The notes beneath the pieces are model-generated. The model was not told where the DNA came from, searched no databases, and worked only from the letters and a program-made list of their open reading frames with translations. A stretch of 64,000 nucleotides of DNA, taken from positions 3,845 to 67,844 of the forward strand of contig JBDTYT010000001.1 of the NCBI GenBank assembly GCA_040005555.1. The letters are read 5' to 3'. A program made the translations under genes and the position numbers. The DNA comes from JBDTYT01 sp040005555. Lineage in GTDB: Bacteria > Actinomycetota > UBA4738 > HRBIN12. Of this stretch, positions 25,629 through 32,777 are shown one piece after another. Every line of letters starts with the position of its first letter. The stretch's first letter is position 1.

Positions 25629-25634
25629 AGGATA
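25629..25634 (-). promoter_or_regulatory. -10 hexamer TATCCT, leaderless mod operon promoter
   Basis: TATCCT ends 8 nt before the GTG of the HTH-TOBE gene and would transcribe the regulator with modA, modB and modC. Confidence 0.5.
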
Positions 25635-25770
25635 CAGGGTTTGCCCCTGCTACCGCCAGTGAATCCTGGTGAGGGACAGCAGGATCTCTCAAAAGCGACG
25701 TCATCGGCCGGCATCTGGCACTCTGACGCCTGCCCGGAATTCGTCGACCGGGTGCCGGACGGAGGCAATG

Positions 25771-26463
25771 GTGAACGACTCCATCAAACCCGTGCTCGCA
25801 GCGGCGGCCGCCGTCGTCATCTTGGTTGGGGGGATCGTCCTCGTCGCGACCCTGTCCTCCGCTGGTGGCGCGCCCGACGTCGCGAGGATCCAGTGTGCGG
25901 CCGCGGGGCCGGTGGCCGAGGATCCGCAGGTTCGTCCGCAGCCGGACGGCGTGCATCTCGCGTTCGAGTCCGACGACGGGGCACAGCTCTACGACGTGCA
26001 TGCTGCTGGATGGGCTGTCGGGACCTCGCTCGGGGGGCGCATCGTGCGGGGGGTTACAGAGACCGAGCTGTCCGTCCCACCCGGACGCATCGAGGTTCGG
26101 TGCGTCAACGACGTCGGGGGGTTCGACGCGAACGCGCCGAAGGCCGAGCTCACGGTCGTCGACCCCTCTCACCTGTGGGTCTCTCCCGAGCTCACCTGCG
26201 GGGCCACGAAGCATCTTCAGCTCGACGCCGGGCCGGCGCCCGATGCCCCCGATCCGGAGCAGCTCGCGCGCGCAACGCTGGGTGGTCTGGGCCCGGGAGA
26301 TGCGCTCGTGAAGCCGGGGTATCCGGATACGGAGTGGCACGGAGACCTCTTGCTCGTCGTACGCGAAGAGAGCGCGATCGCAACGATCACTCAGTATTCC
26401 GACGGAGGGCGATGGCGGGTGGACGTCGAGGTTTGCCCCGGGAACCATCTCGCGAGCGGGTGA
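25771..26463 (+). CDS. single-pass exported protein, function unknown
   Basis: A 230-residue protein with an N-terminal hydrophobic helix (residues 8-28, AAAAVVILVGGIVLVA), then an extracytoplasmic domain with four Cys residues in pairs (IQCAA, VRCVN, LTCGA and EVCPG), which may form two disulfides. No known domain was recognised. GGAGG at 25761-25765 is 5 nt before GTG 25771 but only 2 nt before ATG 25768, so GTG is chosen. It stands alone between the mod operon and ychF. Confidence 0.7.
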   Translation: MNDSIKPVLAAAAAVVILVGGIVLVATLSSAGGAPDVARIQCAAAGPVAEDPQVRPQPDGVHLAFESDDGAQLYDVHAAGWAVGTSLGGRIVRGVTETELSVPPGRIEVRCVNDVGGFDANAPKAELTVVDPSHLWVSPELTCGATKHLQLDAGPAPDAPDPEQLARATLGGLGPGDALVKPGYPDTEWHGDLLLVVREESAIATITQYSDGGRWRVDVEVCPGNHLASG

Positions 26464-26478
26464 TCACCCACCCGGTGT

Positions 26479-27456
26479 TCACACCGCGAAACGGACGTGC
26501 AGGATGTCTCCTTCGCGCACCACGTAGTCCTTCCCCTCGACCCGCAGCAACCCTTTCGCGCGAGCGTGCTCCATCGAACCCGCCGCGACGAGGTCGTCGT
26601 GAGCGATCACCTCGGCGCGGATGAACCCTCGTTCGAGGTCGGTGTGGATCACCGCGGCGGCCTCCGGGGCTCGAGCGCCGCGACGGACCTCCCAGGCGCG
26701 GGTCTCGTCCTCGCCGGTCGTGAGGAACGTGATGAGGTCGAGCGCGCGGTAACACGCCGCGATGACCTTCTCGAGGCCCGGCTCGTGCACGCCGAACTCC
26801 TGCAGCAGCGACCGGGCTTCCTCGGCGTCCATCTCCGCGGTCTCGGCCTCGATCGACGCGTAGACCGCCACGGTCGACGCGGGCACGCCGTCCGGGACCG
26901 CCGTGCCCTCCTCGAGGTTCGCGACGAGGATCCATGGTTTGAGCGTGAGCGGCGCGATGCCGCGGAGCATCGCTCGGTCCTCGTCGGAGAGCCCGGCATC
27001 GCGAAGCGCGACCTCCGCCGAGAGCGAACCGTGGGCTCGCCGGAGGACGTCGACCTCCTGCGACGTTTTGCCTTTCGCGCGCTTCTCGGCCTTGTCGAGG
27101 GCCGACTCCACGACGGTGAGATCCGCGAGGATGAGATCGGTCGAGACGCTCTCGAGCTCACGAGCCGGCTGGGCGTCGGCGCCGAAACACCGCACGACGA
27201 CGGCCAGCGCGTCGGTCTCGCGGAGCTTCGCGATCCCCTGTGCCGAGGACGTCCCGCCCGGCACGTCGACGAACCGCACCTGCGCGTGCACGGTCTTCTT
27301 CGAGCGCTCCATCTCCGTGAGGACGCCGAGCCGTGGATCGGGCACCGCCACGACCGCTTGGTTCGCCTGTCCGCCGTGCGCCCCTGCCCGGGTGATCGCG
27401 GTGAACAGCGTCGACTTCCCGCTGAACGGGACGCCGACCAGCCCGATGTCCTTCAC
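26479..27456 (-). CDS. ychF: redox-regulated GTPase/ATPase YchF
   Basis: A 325-residue OBG-family P-loop NTPase. G1 is GVPFSGKST at residues 8-16, G3 is DVPGG near 63-67, and the G4 region reads LVANLEE, the ATP-preferring NxxE variant of YchF. The C-terminal TGS domain ends VREGDILHVRF. It is shorter than the usual 360 residues, mainly in the coiled-coil part. The GTG start has TAGACT 7 nt upstream. Confidence 0.92.
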   Translation of the reverse strand: MKDIGLVGVPFSGKSTLFTAITRAGAHGGQANQAVVAVPDPRLGVLTEMERSKKTVHAQVRFVDVPGGTSSAQGIAKLRETDALAVVVRCFGADAQPARELESVSTDLILADLTVVESALDKAEKRAKGKTSQEVDVLRRAHGSLSAEVALRDAGLSDEDRAMLRGIAPLTLKPWILVANLEEGTAVPDGVPASTVAVYASIEAETAEMDAEEARSLLQEFGVHEPGLEKVIAACYRALDLITFLTTGEDETRAWEVRRGARAPEAAAVIHTDLERGFIRAEVIAHDDLVAAGSMEHARAKGLLRVEGKDYVVREGDILHVRFAV

Positions 27457-27463
27457 GCTTGTC

Positions 27464-27469
27464 AGTCTA
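27464..27469 (-). promoter_or_regulatory. -10 hexamer TAGACT, leaderless ychF promoter
   Basis: TAGACT ends 7 nt before the ychF GTG; no Shine-Dalgarno is visible. Confidence 0.5.
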
Positions 27470-27500
27470 CGGGGGACGCCTTTCGACCCTATGCGGCCCC

Positions 27501-27698
27501 GTGAGCCGCGTGTCGATACCCATCAAGAAGAGCGCGAGCGTCCACGCGGCGACCGGTCTCCTGACGCTCGACACGTCGTGGCCTGTGACCGGCACCGTCA
27601 CCGACAGTACGAGCTCGAATAGGACGCGACTCGGACGCGTCGACCGTCGTTTGGAGCCCCTCACCGGCGTCAACGAACTGCAGTTCGTCGATGACTGA
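27501..27698 (+). CDS. doubtful 65-residue ORF in the ychF-sodN gap
   Basis: The 320-bp gap between ychF and sodN has one open frame with plausible composition, beginning GTG (VSRVSIPIKK) and ending ELQFVDD. It has no Shine-Dalgarno, no TANNNT hexamer at the right distance and no recognised family. The only support is the strong hairpin 24 bp after its stop, which may equally serve sodN. Confidence 0.2.
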   Translation: MSRVSIPIKKSASVHAATGLLTLDTSWPVTGTVTDSTSSNRTRLGRVDRRLEPLTGVNELQFVDD

Positions 27699-27721
27699 CT
27701 GCTCCCCCGAGCGAGAGTGAG

Positions 27722-27750
27722 CGAGGGCGGGGCCCGCGGCCCCGCCCTCG
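27722..27750. terminator. GC-rich hairpin, probable bidirectional terminator
   Basis: A 13-bp perfect inverted repeat with a 3-nt loop: CGAGGGCGGGGCC at 27722-27734 pairs with GGCCCCGCCCTCG at 27738-27750. It lies 29 bp beyond the sodN stop. No T-run follows, so it would work as a hairpin-only terminator. Confidence 0.65.
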
Positions 27751-27778
27751 TGCTCGTTGCATGTCGCCGAGCGTATGA

Positions 27779-28183
27779 CTAGGCGGCCTTCGTCTCCCAG
27801 AAGATCTTCGCGATCTCGTCGACGAGGTCGAGGAGCTTCTGTCCCTGCGCTGGGTCCTCGGACTTCTTCGCGGCCCCAGCCTCCTTCGTGGCGTTCCAGA
27901 ACAGTTCATGGAGCGTCGGGTGCTTCTCGAGGTGTTCCGGTTTGAAGTAGTCGGTCCATAGCACCCAGAGATGCTCCTTCACCATGTTCGCGCGCTCCTC
28001 CTTGATCGCGATGGCGCGCTCGCGGAACACAGGGTCCTCGGAGCCCTGATACTTCTCCTGGCACCCCTTGACGGACTCGGCTTCGATGCGAGCTTGCGCC
28101 GGGTCGTACACACCGCACGGTAGGTCGCAGTGGGCGTGGACGAGACGCCTCGGCCTGAGCAAAGCTTCCAGCGTGGACACCAT
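27779..28183 (-). CDS. sodN: nickel superoxide dismutase precursor
   Basis: Dismutes superoxide with a mononuclear Ni site. The nickel hook HCDLPCGVY begins at residue 18; His18, Cys19 and Cys23 become His1, Cys2 and Cys6 after cleavage. Removing the 17-residue leader ending LVHA leaves exactly 117 residues, the mature length of Streptomyces NiSOD. The leader must be removed for Ni binding, and the protease is encoded next door on the other strand. AGGAGG precedes the ATG by 4 nt. Confidence 0.95.
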   Translation of the reverse strand: MVSTLEALLRPRRLVHAHCDLPCGVYDPAQARIEAESVKGCQEKYQGSEDPVFRERAIAIKEERANMVKEHLWVLWTDYFKPEHLEKHPTLHELFWNATKEAGAAKKSEDPAQGQKLLDLVDEIAKIFWETKAA

Positions 28184-28646
28184 GCCGCCTCCTTCTGACG
28201 AGGGTTCGGAACCTACCGGAAAAACCTATCACCGCCGTCGGAATGGGTTTTTGGCAACCTTGGCGGCAGCGGGGATCGGTGCGGGGATCGCGGTCACGTT
28301 CTTGCGCTGGCAACCCTTCCCGGTTGAGATCGAAGGCCCGAGCATGTCGCCGACGCTTGAGCCGGGAGACTGGGCATTGGCGGTCGGGGCCGGGCGACTC
28401 CGCCACGGCGATGTCGTGGTGATCGAGCATCCCACCCGACCCGGTTTCGAGGTGGTGAAGCGCATCCTCGCCCTGCCCGGCGAGCTCACCGCCGATGGGC
28501 TCCTGCGCTCCGACGAGTTCTGGGTCGAGGGCGACAACCGGGGAGCCTCGACCGACAGCCGGCAGTTCGGTCCGGTGACGCGCGACCGGGTCCAGGCTCG
28601 GATCCGACTCGTCTACTGGCCTGTGTCGAGGCGCCGTATCCTCTGA
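28182..28646 (+). CDS. sodX: nickel-type superoxide dismutase maturation protease
   Basis: A 154-residue S26/LepB-type peptidase, smaller than signal peptidase I. One TM helix is near residues 24-41. Catalytic Ser54 is in EGPSMSPTL and Lys93 in VVKRILALPGE; a box-E segment EGDNRGASTDSRQFG is near 126-140. It should cleave the SodN leader before the nickel-hook His. Its ATG shares CATG at 28181-28184 with the divergent sodN start. No ribosome site or -10 hexamer at leaderless distance is obvious, so a slightly later start is possible. Confidence 0.88.
   Translation: MPPPSDEGSEPTGKTYHRRRNGFLATLAAAGIGAGIAVTFLRWQPFPVEIEGPSMSPTLEPGDWALAVGAGRLRHGDVVVIEHPTRPGFEVVKRILALPGELTADGLLRSDEFWVEGDNRGASTDSRQFGPVTRDRVQARIRLVYWPVSRRRIL
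28637..28642 (+). promoter_or_regulatory. -10 hexamer TATCCT, leaderless promoter inside sodX 3' end
   Basis: TATCCT lies within the last codons of sodX and ends 6 nt before the ATG at 28649. Confidence 0.5.
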
Positions 28647-28648
28647 CC

Positions 28649-30100
28649 ATGTCGATGCGGCGAGCGAGTCTCGCGATCGTCGCGCTCGCCAGTGTTGCAG
28701 CCGTCGCGTGCACGGCACCGGAGAGCGCGCCCCGGAACGGTGCCCCGCCCACGTCAGCCCCTGGGGTCCACCCGTCGCAGACGGGGGACGGCCCCGGCGC
28801 GCAGGCGGATGCGATAGAGACCGAAGGCGAGCAGGACCGCATCGACCGCGTCGGCGTCGCTCCGGTTACCGGTCCCACCCGCTCGGAACCCGCGCCGGGT
28901 TGGGCCGGCTCGGTGCTCTTCGGCTCGGGGAACGACTGGGAGCCGGCCACGGCCGCTGATCCCGGAGCGCCCTACGTGTACATCCTCACGACGCGGTACA
29001 GCGGACCGGGACAGCTCCCGTGCGCGAGGTGCGACATCCCCGCGATCGCACTGAAGGTCTCGAGCGACGGAGGCTCGACGTTCGGCTCGGTCTCGTACCT
29101 GCCGGTGGACGATCCGGGAGGTCAGTACGACCCGCAGATCGAGACCGATGCGAGCGGGGATGTCTTCGCCGCTTGGATCGACGGCGACTTCCGGATCGTG
29201 TTCAGCCGCTCCTCCGACCACGGCGTGACGTGGACCGCTCCTGTCCGCGTCCACGATGGCGTGGGGTGGGGAGACCACCCCTGGCTCGGTGTCAGCACCG
29301 ATGGGCAGGACGTCTATGTCGCGTTCAACCACAGCGACAGCTACATCGCGCAATCCCACGACGGGGGAGTGACCTGGGCCGCACCCATCAAGCTCAACCA
29401 CCAGGATCGCTATCACTACGCGAACGGCCTCGTCGTCGCGCCGAACGGCAACGTGACGATCACGAACGCGAACTATCCCCGGAACGAGGGATACGCCGGG
29501 CCCGTGAAGATCCTGGCGTCTCGTTCGTCCGACGGAGGTGCCACGTGGGACACCACCGTCGTGGACGTGGTCGAGATCTCAGCCCCATGCCTCAACCACG
29601 GATGCCCCCACAACCACTACGGGGGTCACGCCGCCCTCGCGGGTGACGCGGCTGGGAACCTGGTGATCGTGTACGACGGCTCTCGCGCCGAGGGCGGTGC
29701 GCAGTACATCTACGCGGCGCGCTCGACCGACGGGGGTGGCACCTGGACGGAGCCGCAACAGATCTCGCCCGGCGGCCGCGAGATCATAGCTACAGAGCCC
29801 GCGGCGGTCGGGAGCGGCGATTGCGACATCCGCGTCATCTGGCTGGACTCGCGCAGCGGCATCGAGCGGTGGAACACCTGGTTCCGCCGGAGCACCGACT
29901 GCGGCTTCACCTGGAGTGACGACGTACGGCTGTCCGACGCGGTCTCGGGACGCGGGTACGTGTTCGCTCGCGGTTTCGCCGCCGACTACGGCGATTACTC
30001 GGAGATCGCGGTCACGAGCACGGGGTCGACGTTCGCGGTGTGGGGCGAGGGGTTCAGTTACCACGGCCCGGGAGGTACGTGGTACAACCGGTCCGTCTGA
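28649..30100 (+). CDS. sialidase-like (BNR/Asp-box) lipoprotein
   Basis: A 483-residue exported protein. A signal peptide with lipobox VAAVAC (Cys at about residue 21) is followed by a low-complexity linker to about residue 85, then a beta-propeller with Asp-box repeats: SSDGGSTF, SSDHGVTW, SHDGGVTW, SSDGGATW, STDGGGTW and STDCGFTW. Two Cys-rich loops (CARCD and CLNHGCPHNH) are unusual. The arginine triad of true sialidases was not located, so the enzymatic activity is uncertain. A leaderless promoter overlaps the sodX 3' end. Confidence 0.82.
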   Translation: MSMRRASLAIVALASVAAVACTAPESAPRNGAPPTSAPGVHPSQTGDGPGAQADAIETEGEQDRIDRVGVAPVTGPTRSEPAPGWAGSVLFGSGNDWEPATAADPGAPYVYILTTRYSGPGQLPCARCDIPAIALKVSSDGGSTFGSVSYLPVDDPGGQYDPQIETDASGDVFAAWIDGDFRIVFSRSSDHGVTWTAPVRVHDGVGWGDHPWLGVSTDGQDVYVAFNHSDSYIAQSHDGGVTWAAPIKLNHQDRYHYANGLVVAPNGNVTITNANYPRNEGYAGPVKILASRSSDGGATWDTTVVDVVEISAPCLNHGCPHNHYGGHAALAGDAAGNLVIVYDGSRAEGGAQYIYAARSTDGGGTWTEPQQISPGGREIIATEPAAVGSGDCDIRVIWLDSRSGIERWNTWFRRSTDCGFTWSDDVRLSDAVSGRGYVFARGFAADYGDYSEIAVTSTGSTFAVWGEGFSYHGPGGTWYNRSV

Positions 30101-30112
30101 GCGGCCTGGTTC

Positions 30113-31150
30113 CTACGACTCGCACTCGACCCAGGCGTCGGGCTCGAGTCCGCCCGCACAGAGGTCCTGGCCCGCCCCGCCCAAGATCTGGTCTTTTCCC
30201 GTTCCGCCTCGCAGGAGGTCATCGTCATCACCGCCGTAGATGGCGTCCAGGCCGTCCCCACCACGGATGACGTCGGCGCCCGCGTGTCCGTGGATCGTGT
30301 CGTCGCCGCCGCCGGCGCTGATCGTGTTCGGCCCGTCGTCCCCCATGATGACATCGGCGAAGTCGGAGCCCTTCACGTTCTCGAACTCGGCCGCCGTGTC
30401 GGTGCCGGTTCCGGTCGCGGTTCCGGCCAGGAGGTCCACCTGCACACCGTCGGTCGAGTTCCTGAAGTCGAGCGTGTCGGTCCCCTCACCACCGCTGAGC
30501 ACATCGCCGCCGAGCCCACCGTCGACGAAGTCGTCTCCGTCGCCGCCGTTGAGCGTCAGTCCTCCGACCGTTGCCCCGGTGCCCTGGCCGCCCGCCGCTG
30601 ACAGCTGGTCGTCGCCGCTACCACCGTCGATGGTGATCACTGGAGTGTTCGCGAGCACCACGTCGGCGTCGCCGAGCGCTTCGGCCGCGTTGAGGTTGAT
30701 GCCGTCTGCACCGACCGTGATCGTGTCGTTCCCCGCGCTGCCGAGTACAGAGACCGTGCCGTTCTGACCGAGGTCCACCGACCACTCGATCTCGGAGTCC
30801 GCCGCGTCGGCCTCGGGCGTCTTGCCCGGCGAGAACGCTCCGCCCGAAAGATCGATCGTGAGCTGGTTGCCCTCACCGGTCCCGGTCACGGTGATCATGT
30901 CGGTGGTCGTCACGCTCGCGATGTCGGTGGTTACGGCATCGAGACAGGGCGCGCCGTCGACGGCGATCGTGTCGACCATTCGGGAAACGGTCGTCGATCC
31001 GGTGGGACCGAGGCTCACCGTCACCGTGGCCGAGGCGGCATCGAACACACAGGCGGTTGCCGCCGCGCTCGCGCGTTGGATCAGCAACACCGCGAGGACG
31101 GCCATGATGGACGCCGGCACGATCACGCGACGAGCGGGGAAGCTGTGCAT
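30113..31150 (-). CDS. secreted RTX-type calcium-binding repeat protein
   Basis: A 345-residue protein with a signal peptide (residues 1-30, cleaved near ASAAATA). The C-terminal half is a run of nonapeptide repeats GGxGxDxhx (for example NGGDGDDFVD, SGGEGTDTLD, SAGGGDDTIH, RGGDGLDAIY and LGGAGQDLCA), which fold as a calcium beta-roll. No enzyme domain or type I secretion partner is present; export is probably by Sec. Its 3' end faces the BNR lipoprotein gene 12 bp away. Confidence 0.88.
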   Translation of the reverse strand: MHSFPARRVIVPASIMAVLAVLLIQRASAAATACVFDAASATVTVSLGPTGSTTVSRMVDTIAVDGAPCLDAVTTDIASVTTTDMITVTGTGEGNQLTIDLSGGAFSPGKTPEADAADSEIEWSVDLGQNGTVSVLGSAGNDTITVGADGINLNAAEALGDADVVLANTPVITIDGGSGDDQLSAAGGQGTGATVGGLTLNGGDGDDFVDGGLGGDVLSGGEGTDTLDFRNSTDGVQVDLLAGTATGTGTDTAAEFENVKGSDFADVIMGDDGPNTISAGGGDDTIHGHAGADVIRGGDGLDAIYGGDDDDLLRGGTGKDQILGGAGQDLCAGGLEPDAWVECES

Positions 31151-31158
31151 GTCAGACC

Positions 31159-31164
31159 ACCTTA
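31159..31164 (-). promoter_or_regulatory. -10 hexamer TAAGGT, leaderless RTX-gene promoter
   Basis: TAAGGT ends 8 nt before the ATG of the RTX protein gene. Confidence 0.45.
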
Positions 31165-31259
31165 GTCGTCCCTATCCATCGGAGCGAGAACCCTGCGGCT
31201 TGACCGAGCGTGCCCGATCCGTGCTCGGGAACCGTCTTCCCCCTCCACGCCCGCCGAGG

Positions 31260-31265
31260 TACACT
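31260..31265 (+). promoter_or_regulatory. -10 hexamer TACACT before polycysteine leader ORF
   Basis: TACACT ends 12 nt before the ATG at 31278, so transcription would start about 5-6 nt ahead of, or at, the leader ORF start. There is no Shine-Dalgarno. Confidence 0.5.
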
Positions 31266-31277
31266 GTTGCACCTGCA

Positions 31278-31361
31278 ATGATTCGGACACGCTGCCGTGG
31301 GCTCGTGGGGGCCATGATTCCCGACCGGTGCTGCTGTCCCGGGGTGCCCAGCGCCGGCTGA
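31278..31361 (+). CDS. polycysteine leader peptide ORF upstream of tusA
   Basis: A 27-codon ORF starting MIRTRCRGLVG and ending in RCCCPGVPSAG. Codons 18-20 (31329-31337) are TGC TGC TGT. It has no ribosome site and a near-leaderless promoter. In mycobacteria, leaderless short ORFs with consecutive Cys codons act as cysteine-responsive attenuators upstream of sulfur genes. Here it is followed by tusA and a DsrE-family gene, which fits that role. Its stop codon lies in the loop of a long hairpin. Regulation is inferred, not shown. Confidence 0.65.
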   Translation: MIRTRCRGLVGAMIPDRCCCPGVPSAG

Positions 31362-31378
31362 TAGCCGTCGCAGGCACC
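31343..31378 (+). promoter_or_regulatory. hairpin spanning leader ORF stop, candidate attenuator
   Basis: Nested inverted repeat: outer GGTGCC (31343-31348) with GGCACC (31373-31378), then GCG with CGC, then CGGCT (31355-31359) with AGCCG (31363-31367) and a 3-nt loop. It begins 5 nt after the three Cys codons, so a stalled ribosome would block or unfold it. No T-run follows. The tusA ribosome site GGAGG is at 31406-31410; CCTC at about 31391-31394 could pair with GAGG in it. Confidence 0.5.
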
Positions 31379-31419
31379 GAGCGTCTCCCCCCTCACGACC
31401 GATCTGGAGGTTCCCGCTG

Positions 31420-31650
31420 ATGGAAGTCATCACCCGCACCGTCGACGCTCGGGGCCAATCGTGCCCTGGGCCGCTCGTTACGCTCCATAAGGCGCTGAAG
31501 GGCGCAGCTCGCGGAGATCTCCTCGAGTTGCTCGCTACCGATCCCGGTTCGAAGTCCGACGTTCCGTCGTGGGCGAAGCTGTCCGGCAATGAGCTGCTGG
31601 AGGCCTCCGAGGACGCAGGCGTGTTCCACTACGTCGTTCGGAAGGCGTGA
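31420..31650 (+). CDS. TusA-family sulfur carrier protein
   Basis: A 76-residue SirA/TusA-like protein that carries sulfur as a persulfide. The active-site CPGP motif is at residues 15-18 (RGQSCPGPLVTLHKAL), and the fold ends in HYVVRKA. GGAGG lies 9 nt before the ATG. It is followed after 6 bp by a DsrE-like gene, a common pairing in sulfur transfer. Acceptor pathway unknown. Confidence 0.9.
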   Translation: MEVITRTVDARGQSCPGPLVTLHKALKGAARGDLLELLATDPGSKSDVPSWAKLSGNELLEASEDAGVFHYVVRKA

Positions 31651-31656
31651 GCTCCG

Positions 31657-32262
31657 GTGAGCGAGGAGATCACCTCAGCCGGAGCGAAGGTGGACACCGA
31701 GGCCGCACCATCCCCCGACGCCGACGCCCTGCGCGAGCTCATCGACCAGGCGCTCGTCGAGCGCGAACAGACGACCGGCTTCAATACGAAGAACAAGATC
31801 ACGATCGTCGCTTGGGACGGCCACCTCGATCGGATCTGGCCGGCGCTGATCCTGTCGACCACGGCCGCAGCTTCGGGCATGGAGGTGAGCGCGTTCTTCA
31901 CGTTCTGGGGTCTGTTCGCGCTCGTGAAGCCCGAGAGGCGCCTCACCGGCAGGGACTGGATGACGAAGATGCTCTCGGTGATGAACCCCGGCGCCACGAA
32001 GCGCGCGAAGCTGTCCCGGTACAACTTCGCGGGCATGGGGCCGTGGATGCTCGGCAAGGTGGCCGAGGACTACAAGACCCCCCACCCCACCGAGCTCCTG
32101 GAGCTCGCGCAGGACATGGGTGTGCGGCTCATCCCGTGCCAGATGACGATGGACCTCATGGGCATCACGAAGGACGACATGATCGACGGACTCGAGGAAC
32201 CGATCGGGGCCGCAACCGCCCTCCTCGAGATGAAGGAGTCCGCGATCCAGCTCTTCATCTAG
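31657..32262 (+). CDS. DsrE/DsrF-like family protein
   Basis: A 201-residue protein. After a 45-residue variable N-terminus comes the DsrE-like fold: KITIVAWDGHLDRIWPALILSTTAAASGMEVSAFFTFWGL near residues 47-86, and MGVRLIPCQMTMDLMGI with a conserved Cys at about residue 167, the likely sulfur acceptor from TusA. A membrane-proximal role is possible because of a hydrophobic middle (FWGLFALV). The GTG start is 7 bp after the tusA stop. Confidence 0.85.
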   Translation: MSEEITSAGAKVDTEAAPSPDADALRELIDQALVEREQTTGFNTKNKITIVAWDGHLDRIWPALILSTTAAASGMEVSAFFTFWGLFALVKPERRLTGRDWMTKMLSVMNPGATKRAKLSRYNFAGMGPWMLGKVAEDYKTPHPTELLELAQDMGVRLIPCQMTMDLMGITKDDMIDGLEEPIGAATALLEMKESAIQLFI

Positions 32263-32403
32263 GAAGCATCCGGGCGCGCTCACGCGGCTGCGACGAGCGG
32301 GGTCCAAAGGTCGTAGCCCTCCCGTTCCGGGGAAATGCCTCTGCATGGCCATCGACCCCGAGGCCGAGCCTCCCGATAGCTAGCTGGACAAGGGAGGAAC
32401 GAG

Positions 32404-32742
32404 ATGCAGGCTGCGCGGGTGAACGGGTTCGGCGAACTGGAGACCCTCGAGCGGGTCCCGGAGGCGGTCCCCATCGAGCCGCTCGAGGCGACGCCGCCGG
32501 AGCCCGAGTACCCGCTCGTCCTCGTCGAGTGGCACGACGCGTGGTTCGACTACGACCAGGCCGGTCCCGGGGACTGTCGTCCCGACTACCTCGTCCGCAC
32601 CGTCGGGTTCCTCGTCGGCGAGACACCGAGGATCATCTCGCTCGCGCAGGAGATCCTGCCCGACGACGACGGCTTCCGGGCCGTGACGCACATCCCGGTC
32701 GCGATCATCGAGCGCGTCCTTCCGCTCGCGGCCTCCTCCTGA
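32404..32742 (+). CDS. hypothetical protein, 112 residues
   Basis: An acidic soluble protein with a Pro/Glu-rich N-terminus (about residues 15-35) and a compact second half containing LVLVEWHDAWFDYD near 38-51 and VGFLVGETPRIISLAQEI. It has no signal peptide. GGAGG 6 nt before the ATG gives a firm start. No family was recognised. The 140-bp gap upstream shows no riboswitch or hairpin I could identify. It might be cotranscribed with tusA-dsrE. Confidence 0.7.
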   Translation: MQAARVNGFGELETLERVPEAVPIEPLEATPPEPEYPLVLVEWHDAWFDYDQAGPGDCRPDYLVRTVGFLVGETPRIISLAQEILPDDDGFRAVTHIPVAIIERVLPLAASS

Positions 32743-32777
32743 CGGGAGCGACACCGATCTGAACGAGCCCTGACCTG

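Noticed and set aside
27467..27673. 68-codon minus-strand ORF upstream of ychF
   Set aside because: Overlaps the ychF promoter and has no start signal or homology.
28649..30100. True sialidase
   Set aside because: Asp-box repeats are present but the arginine triad and nucleophile Tyr could not be identified.
30113..30800. Possible DNA tandem repeat array
   Set aside because: The periodicity comes from RTX nonapeptide coding, not from exact DNA repeats.
32263..32403. Riboswitch between the dsrE-like gene and the 112-residue gene
   Set aside because: No known riboswitch core or stable stem was seen; only a ribosome site before the ATG.
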